Below the pieces are notes generated by a model. The model was not told the DNA's origin, searched no databases, and saw nothing but the letters and a program-made list of their open reading frames with translations. A program made the position numbers and the translations under genes. From Candidatus Aminicenantota bacterium (lineage in GTDB: Bacteria > Acidobacteriota > Aminicenantia > Aminicenantales > UBA8522), in NCBI GenBank assembly GCA_016934895.1, contig JAFGRZ010000200.1:1-9765 (forward strand): a stretch of 9,765 nt of DNA, given 5' to 3'. This document shows positions 5,859 to 9,765 of the stretch, piece by piece; within the stretch, counting starts at the first letter, position 1, and every line of letters begins with the position of its first letter.

Positions 5859-8066
5859 CTACTTTATTCCCGTATTTTTATCTTTGGGCAGGAAATTTTC
5901 CACAAGCCAAAAGTTGGGAGGCTGTTTCCCGTCTGTCCCGCGACTGAAAAAGGCGATCCTGTGGCCGTCGGGATGAACAGAGAGAGAGCCAAACCTACGG
6001 AATTCCAATCCTAGGTTCTCCGCCCGGCCGCCGTCGGGAGGGACTCGCCACAACTGCCACGGCCCAAACGCCGGTTTTTCTCCCGAGGATTCCTCTGTTC
6101 TAATCTTGGAAAACACGATATAGCGACCGTCCGGAGACCAGTCGATGTCCACCAAACCTGATCCCAACGGCTGAACGAATTCGTGGAGAGTCTTGATATC
6201 GCCGCCGGAAGTAGGGATCGTTCCTAAAATATTTTGGCCCTTCTCGATTGAGGGACCAGGTCCATAGGGCTTTTCCATTAACACCAATGCCAAGTTCTCA
6301 CCATCCGGAGAGAGTTCCACATCGGATATAACCCAGGAATGGCGGAAGATTTCCTCTTCTCTGCCGGTTTCAAGATTCTTCTTCATAATGAGGAAACGAT
6401 TGTCTTTTCTATTAGTCTTGAAAGAATCGACCCTGACAAAAAAAAGGAAGTTCATATCCGGAGAAATGGCGGGAGAATAGGCATCTTCGCCTTCAATGAG
6501 AGTTTGAATATTCGCAGTCTCAAGATCAATTCTAAAAATATTGTTGGCACCCATATCCATGACCAAAAGAAACCGGCCGTCCTTTGACCAATGGGGATCA
6601 CTGAGCATATGAGGGAAGGACATCTCCCGGATCTTCCCTGAATCCGCGGAATAGAGACAGAGGATTCCCTGGCCGGAAGGTTCCCTTCTGGAAACATAGG
6701 CGAGAGTCGAGCCGTCGGGTGACCAGTCGGGGAAGACATTTCTTCCTTCGTAAGTGAGCGCCAATTTCTGCGGCGCGGATTCGGGCCGGCCTGAATCCGG
6801 ATCAAAGGCCGCCGTATAAACATTCATCTGGAATCGGTTGGGATTCCTATTGAAGTACAACGTCCCCTCATTCGTGATCCCCAGCGGTTTGATTATTCCG
6901 ATGTTTTTTATGGCCAAGGAGGGTTTTCCCGCAGGCTTTCCATCTTGAACGGGAACGGTCCAGAGGTCGGCGGTTTCGGCCCGGTCGCTGGCGAATATGA
7001 GGCTACCGCCGTCCAGCGCCCAGCCCAGAAGATAGTCGTGAGAAGGGTGGGAAGCCACGGTCCACTCCTGCCCGCCATCGAGAGCCAAAAGATAGAGATC
7101 ATGATTGACTACATCTTTGCCTTGCTGAGAATCAAAGGCGATGGTGCGCCCGTCCGGAGAAAACAGGGCGTACGTCGGATCGTTGTTCCGCTTGAGATCC
7201 ATAAATGTTTTGATGATCCGAAGATCACCCCCATCCGAGGGAACGAGCCCGAATTGAACTGAATCTCCCTGCCACATAATGACCAGGATATTCTTTCCGT
7301 CCGGGGACCAATCCAGGGGTGAAACCCATCCTTTGGCGTAACTGCCCCGATGGAGAGTGCGCGGTCGCGATTCTTCCAACCCAACGACGCGGAGGTCGAC
7401 ATAACGGTGTTCATCGTTTTCCCAGATGTAGGCCAGACGGCGGCCGTCCGGAGACCATCTGGAATCATAGACGTTGGCCATGCCGTCTTCCTCGGATCTG
7501 GGCCGGGTCAGGCATCTTGTCTTTCCTTCAGCCGCTTCCTGGATCCAGAGATCTGCATAACCGGAATTCCAGTCGATGAAGGCGATAAATTTCCCATCGG
7601 GCGAAGGCCGAACATTATCTATCCCTTCTCCCTTCCCAGGGAGTCTTTCCAATCCCTGATCGGACCAGATGGGCCGCATCTGAAATTTTTGATCCGCTTT
7701 GTCTTCGGACCGTTGATGTTTGAGGAGGACGGACAGCTTTTCCTTGGCGATCTTAACTTCCTGGGACCGGGAGGGGTAGTTGTCGATGACCTTCTGGAAT
7801 GCCTCCTGCGCTTGCTGGATGTTTTTTTGCCCCAGCTTTTCATGGCATAGCCCGATCCTGAGCTGAGCCTGGGCAGCGAGGCTGACATCTTTTGCTTCGG
7901 CAACCGCTTTTTGATAAAGCCCTATGGCCTCCATCAGCTTCCCTTCGTTTCTCTCCAGCCTGAGCGCCTTCTGAAACAGGTCCTCCCCTGATTGGGACAA
8001 AGCTCCTGAAAGCGCCGCCGCCAGAAGAAACGCCATCCCACCGAACCAGGCTGCTCGTTTTTTCAT
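5859..8066 (-). CDS. Secreted TPR and PD40 (TolB-like) beta-propeller protein
   Basis: The 735-residue product starts with a signal peptide (MKKRAAWFGG, then a hydrophobic alanine/leucine stretch, cleavage near residue 24). Residues 26-118 are helical TPR-type repeats (GEDLFQKALRLERNEG, EAIGLYQKAVAEAKD, QAQLRIGLCHEKLGQ, AQEAFQKVIDNYPS). From about 150 to 725 there are about twelve PD40 blades with the core (W/F)SPDG-(R/K)-x-(I/L)-(A/V)-(F/Y), for example RPSPDGKFIAFID, SRWSPDGRRLAYI, LDWSPDGKNILVI, PDWSPDGSTLAYV and IDWSPDGRYIVFS. Twelve blades suggest two six-bladed propellers, as in TolB-like proteins. No peptidase domain follows, unlike the S9 or S41 peptidases that carry similar propellers, so a binding or scaffold role in the periplasm is likelier than catalysis. 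The start is chosen by GAGGAGAG seven to eight bases upstream and by the signal peptide; the frame is open to 8153 but that would cover the operator region. Confidence 0.9.
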   Translation of the reverse strand: MKKRAAWFGGMAFLLAAALSGALSQSGEDLFQKALRLERNEGKLMEAIGLYQKAVAEAKDVSLAAQAQLRIGLCHEKLGQKNIQQAQEAFQKVIDNYPSRSQEVKIAKEKLSVLLKHQRSEDKADQKFQMRPIWSDQGLERLPGKGEGIDNVRPSPDGKFIAFIDWNSGYADLWIQEAAEGKTRCLTRPRSEEDGMANVYDSRWSPDGRRLAYIWENDEHRYVDLRVVGLEESRPRTLHRGSYAKGWVSPLDWSPDGKNILVIMWQGDSVQFGLVPSDGGDLRIIKTFMDLKRNNDPTYALFSPDGRTIAFDSQQGKDVVNHDLYLLALDGGQEWTVASHPSHDYLLGWALDGGSLIFASDRAETADLWTVPVQDGKPAGKPSLAIKNIGIIKPLGITNEGTLYFNRNPNRFQMNVYTAAFDPDSGRPESAPQKLALTYEGRNVFPDWSPDGSTLAYVSRREPSGQGILCLYSADSGKIREMSFPHMLSDPHWSKDGRFLLVMDMGANNIFRIDLETANIQTLIEGEDAYSPAISPDMNFLFFVRVDSFKTNRKDNRFLIMKKNLETGREEEIFRHSWVISDVELSPDGENLALVLMEKPYGPGPSIEKGQNILGTIPTSGGDIKTLHEFVQPLGSGLVDIDWSPDGRYIVFSKIRTEESSGEKPAFGPWQLWRVPPDGGRAENLGLEFRRFGSLSVHPDGHRIAFFSRGTDGKQPPNFWLVENFLPKDKNTGIK

Positions 8067-8122
8067 TGTCTCTCTCCTCGGATTGATTTCAACCCGAAGA
8101 TACATTTTTCGACCCGTCGGTT

Positions 8123-8160
8123 TGTCACCGGCATGTAAGAATTGTGTAACCATTTTGTAA
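8123..8160. promoter_or_regulatory. Pho-box-like array: four direct repeats at 11-bp period
   Basis: On the plus strand TGTCA (8123), TGTAA (8134), TGTAA (8145) and TGTAA (8156) start exactly 11 bases apart; on the minus strand they read TTACA, TTACA, TTACA, TGACA. Direct repeats once per helical turn are the known binding geometry of OmpR/PhoB-family regulators. TGT(C/A)A with six-base gaps equals the core of the enterobacterial Pho box, and TTACA direct repeats resemble Bacillus PhoP sites. The array starts five bases after the stop of the response regulator gene. Its near edge is 57 bp before the PD40 gene start, so it is well placed to control that gene. A TG-extended -10-like TATCTT lies downstream on the minus strand (plus-strand positions 8097-8102). 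Confidence 0.65.
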
Positions 8161-8165
8161 TGGCC

Positions 8166-8876
8166 CTATCCCTTTTTCTTTTCGCCATTCAAAGCCAATT
8201 TGTATCCGACTCCGTGGACGGTAAGCAGATATCGGGGACCGGCGGGGTCCTCTTCGATCTTGGACCTCAGTTGGGCGATATGGTTGTCCACCGTCCGGGT
8301 GGTCGGGAACTTCTCGTATCCCCAGACTTCATCCAGAAGTTCATCCCGGGTCACGACATCGCCCGCCCGCGCCGCCAGATACCTTAAAACCCCGAACTCT
8401 TTGGGAGACAAGCTCAACGGTTGCCCTCGCTTCACGGCTTCATACTTTTTGAAATCCAGGAGAACGTCGCCCATTCTGATCGAATCGGGAGGCTCTTTTT
8501 CCGTCTTTTCTTCCGTCCTTCGCCTGAGAAGAGCCCTTATCCGGGCGAGGAGTTCCGGCAGTGAGAAAGGCTTGGTCACGTAGTCGTCCGCTCCAATATC
8601 CAGCCCGCGCACTTTATCCGGCTCCTCCCCCTTGGCGGTGAGCATCAGAAGCGGAATCATGTTCCCCTCATCCCTCAGTTTCTTGCAGAGAGCGAATCCG
8701 TCCATCTTGGGAAGCATGATATCCAGAACGATGAGGTCGGGGCTCTTTTCCACGGCCGCTTGATACCCCGACTCTCCGTCGGTCGCGGTGAGGACATCAT
8801 AGGACTTGAAGACCAGGACATCTTTCAGAACGTTGAGAATGGAAACGTCGTCCTCGATGATCAGGATTCGCTTCAT
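8166..8876 (-). CDS. OmpR/PhoB-family response regulator
   Basis: This 236-residue DNA-binding regulator has a receiver domain (1-120) and a winged-helix Trans_reg_C domain (about 133-228). The receiver has the acidic pair E8-D9-D10 (ILIIEDD), the phospho-acceptor D52 (LIVLDIMLPKMDG), the conserved T80 (LLMLTAK) and K102 (VTKPF). The effector domain carries LSLSPKEFGVLRYLAARAGD, VVTRDELLDEVWGY, the recognition helix segment RTVDNHIAQLRSKIEEDP and the wing hairpin VHGVGYKLA. It is phosphorylated by a partner kinase and then binds direct repeats as a dimer. The ATG overlaps the kinase stop (ATGA), with GGAGG four bases before it. The partner kinase is therefore almost certainly the preceding gene. 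A Pho-type function is suggested by the 11-bp repeats just downstream, but PhoB is not proven. Confidence 0.95.
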   Translation of the reverse strand: MKRILIIEDDVSILNVLKDVLVFKSYDVLTATDGESGYQAAVEKSPDLIVLDIMLPKMDGFALCKKLRDEGNMIPLLMLTAKGEEPDKVRGLDIGADDYVTKPFSLPELLARIRALLRRRTEEKTEKEPPDSIRMGDVLLDFKKYEAVKRGQPLSLSPKEFGVLRYLAARAGDVVTRDELLDEVWGYEKFPTTRTVDNHIAQLRSKIEEDPAGPRYLLTVHGVGYKLALNGEKKKG

Positions 8877-9765
8877 CCGGCCTCCAGGGGGATGAGGATG
8901 GAGAAGGTGCTCCCTTCTCCCGGCCGGCTGTTCACTTCCACCCTGCCTCCGTGGGCTTCGGCGATGTGGGAAACGATGGTCAGACCCAGGCCTGTACCCG
9001 GAATCCTCTCGTTTTCGGTCCCCGGCACCCGGAAGAACTTGCCAAAAATTCGATTGCTGTTCTCCTCCGTAATCCCGATGCCGTGATCGATGACATCGAT
9101 ACGGGCTGTCTTGTCATCGCGACGAAGCCTGAGGACGATCTCCCGGCTCTCGCCCGAATACTTCATGGCGTTGTGAAGGAGGTTGAGGACGGCTTGTTCG
9201 AGAGCATCCCTATCGGCAAGAACCGGGGGAATTCCATTCTCCACCTCGACCTGGAGCCGGAATCCCTTCTGGTTAAGCGGAAAGGCCATGGCGTCCACGG
9301 CCGCCTGAGTGACGTCCTCGAGCGACGTGGTTTCAAAGCGATAGCTCCGGGTCCCCTGCTCGATCTTGGAGAAGTCCAGGACATTGTTGAGAAGCCGGCT
9401 CAGGCGCTCGCTCTCGCCGATGATCGTCCGCAGGTACTCCTTCTGATCGTCGGGACGCGTCCTTACTCCCATGGTCAAGGCTTCGGCCAGCATCCGGATG
9501 GCTGTCAGCGGGGTCTTGAGCTCGTGGGAAACGCTGGCCGCGAACTGGGATCTCATGTCCGCGATGGCCAGTTCCCGGCTGACATCGCGCCAGAGAAGGA
9601 CGGCCCCGAAGGCGGTGAAACCGACAACCAGGATGAGGATCAGCCAATATAGGACGGGGAAAGGAAGCGACGACCCGGCCCAGGAGGACGCTTCTGTCTC
9701 ATCAAACAGGAGCCGGAAGCCTTGGAGCGCTCCGCCGGGAGGGTGGCCCTCTCCGCTGGAGCTGA
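8873..9765 (-). CDS. Membrane sensor histidine kinase, 5' end beyond window
   Basis: The visible 296 C-terminal residues belong to a HisKA/HATPase_c kinase. After a periplasmic tail (SSSGEGHPPGGALQGFRLLF) comes one transmembrane helix (FPVLYWLILILVVGFTAFGA and flanks, about 9660-9595). A short linker (WRDVSRELAIADM) leads to the H-box MRSQFAASVSHELKTPLTAI, whose phospho-accepting histidine is at 9526-9524. Further boxes are the N-box NLLHNAMKYS, G1 box DVIDHGIGI, F-box IFGKFFRVPG and G2 box GTGLGLTIVSHIAEAHGG. The helix passes straight into the kinase core without a HAMP or PAS domain in between. The kinase would autophosphorylate on the histidine and pass phosphate to the response regulator, with which it overlaps by ATGA. 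The sensor part lies mostly outside the window, so the signal is unknown. Similar kinases are frequent in Acidobacteriota. Confidence 0.95.
   Translation of the reverse strand, partial: SSSGEGHPPGGALQGFRLLFDETEASSWAGSSLPFPVLYWLILILVVGFTAFGAVLLWRDVSRELAIADMRSQFAASVSHELKTPLTAIRMLAEALTMGVRTRPDDQKEYLRTIIGESERLSRLLNNVLDFSKIEQGTRSYRFETTSLEDVTQAAVDAMAFPLNQKGFRLQVEVENGIPPVLADRDALEQAVLNLLHNAMKYSGESREIVLRLRRDDKTARIDVIDHGIGITEENSNRIFGKFFRVPGTENERIPGTGLGLTIVSHIAEAHGGRVEVNSRPGEGSTFSILIPLEAG

Noticed and set aside
8067..8153. N-terminal extension of the PD40 protein from an ATG at 8153
   Set aside because: It lacks a ribosome binding site, would bury the signal peptide and would cover part of the Pho-box-like repeats; GAGGAGAG before 8066 decides the start.
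8951..9652. Plus-strand open frame of 233 codons
   Set aside because: It is the antisense of the histidine kinase, whose H, N, G1, F and G2 boxes are all intact.
1..9765. CRISPR array, tRNA or rRNA gene, insertion sequence or integrase
   Set aside because: No regular 25-40-base repeats with spacers, no tRNA cloverleaf or rRNA-like stretch, and no transposase or integrase motif was seen on reading both strands.

Overview
The window is about 9.8 kb of mid-to-high GC DNA (roughly 55-58 % by eye) from a Gram-negative (diderm) bacterium. The organism looks like an Acidobacteriota or 'Candidatus Aminicenantes' (OP8)-type lineage. This is an inference from protein style: a TPR plus PD40 (TolB-like) propeller lipoprotein-sized secreted protein, a 'W-RTYGG...SDGGFIVAGST' propeller with a C-terminal FN3-like domain, a Na+/solute symporter close to the SGLT group, and a histidine kinase of the 'MRSQF-SVSHELKTPLTAIRM' type. 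No rRNA or marker gene is present to confirm it.

Left part (1-1364). The 5' two thirds of an SGLT-type Na+/solute symporter runs off the left edge on the minus strand. Divergent to it lies a truncated PIN-domain (VapC-like) fragment that has lost its N-terminal third. It is followed by a hairpin plus T-run terminator, a near-perfect sigma-54 promoter (-24/-12) at 1280-1295, and two adjacent 10-bp palindromes in the leader of the next operon.

Centre left (1365-4485, plus strand). Three tightly packed genes form what is probably one sigma-54-driven operon: a secreted seven-repeat beta-propeller protein with an FN3-like tail, and two outer-membrane beta-barrel proteins (the second PorT-like). 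The first junction is an ATGA overlap and the second has its ribosome binding site overlapping the previous stop.

Centre right (4475-5858, minus strand). A YoaP-type GNAT acetyltransferase converges on the barrel operon with an 11-bp tail-to-tail overlap. Upstream of it and overlapping by one base (TGATG) is a DUF1579-like protein. Its natural start (ATGATG with a perfect GGAGG) is followed after five codons by an in-frame amber codon. Upstream again, overlapping that start by ATGA, is the C-terminal remnant of an unidentified gene that appears split over two frames. This looks like an operon in decay.

Right part (5859-9765, minus strand). A histidine kinase (5' end outside the window) and an OmpR/PhoB-type response regulator overlap by ATGA. 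They are followed by a 735-residue secreted TPR/PD40 propeller protein. The 99-bp gap between regulator and propeller gene contains four TGT(A/C)A direct repeats at exactly 11-bp period. This is the classic binding geometry of PhoB/OmpR-family regulators and close to the Pho-box core, so the two-component system may control the propeller gene next to it and possibly the genes downstream.
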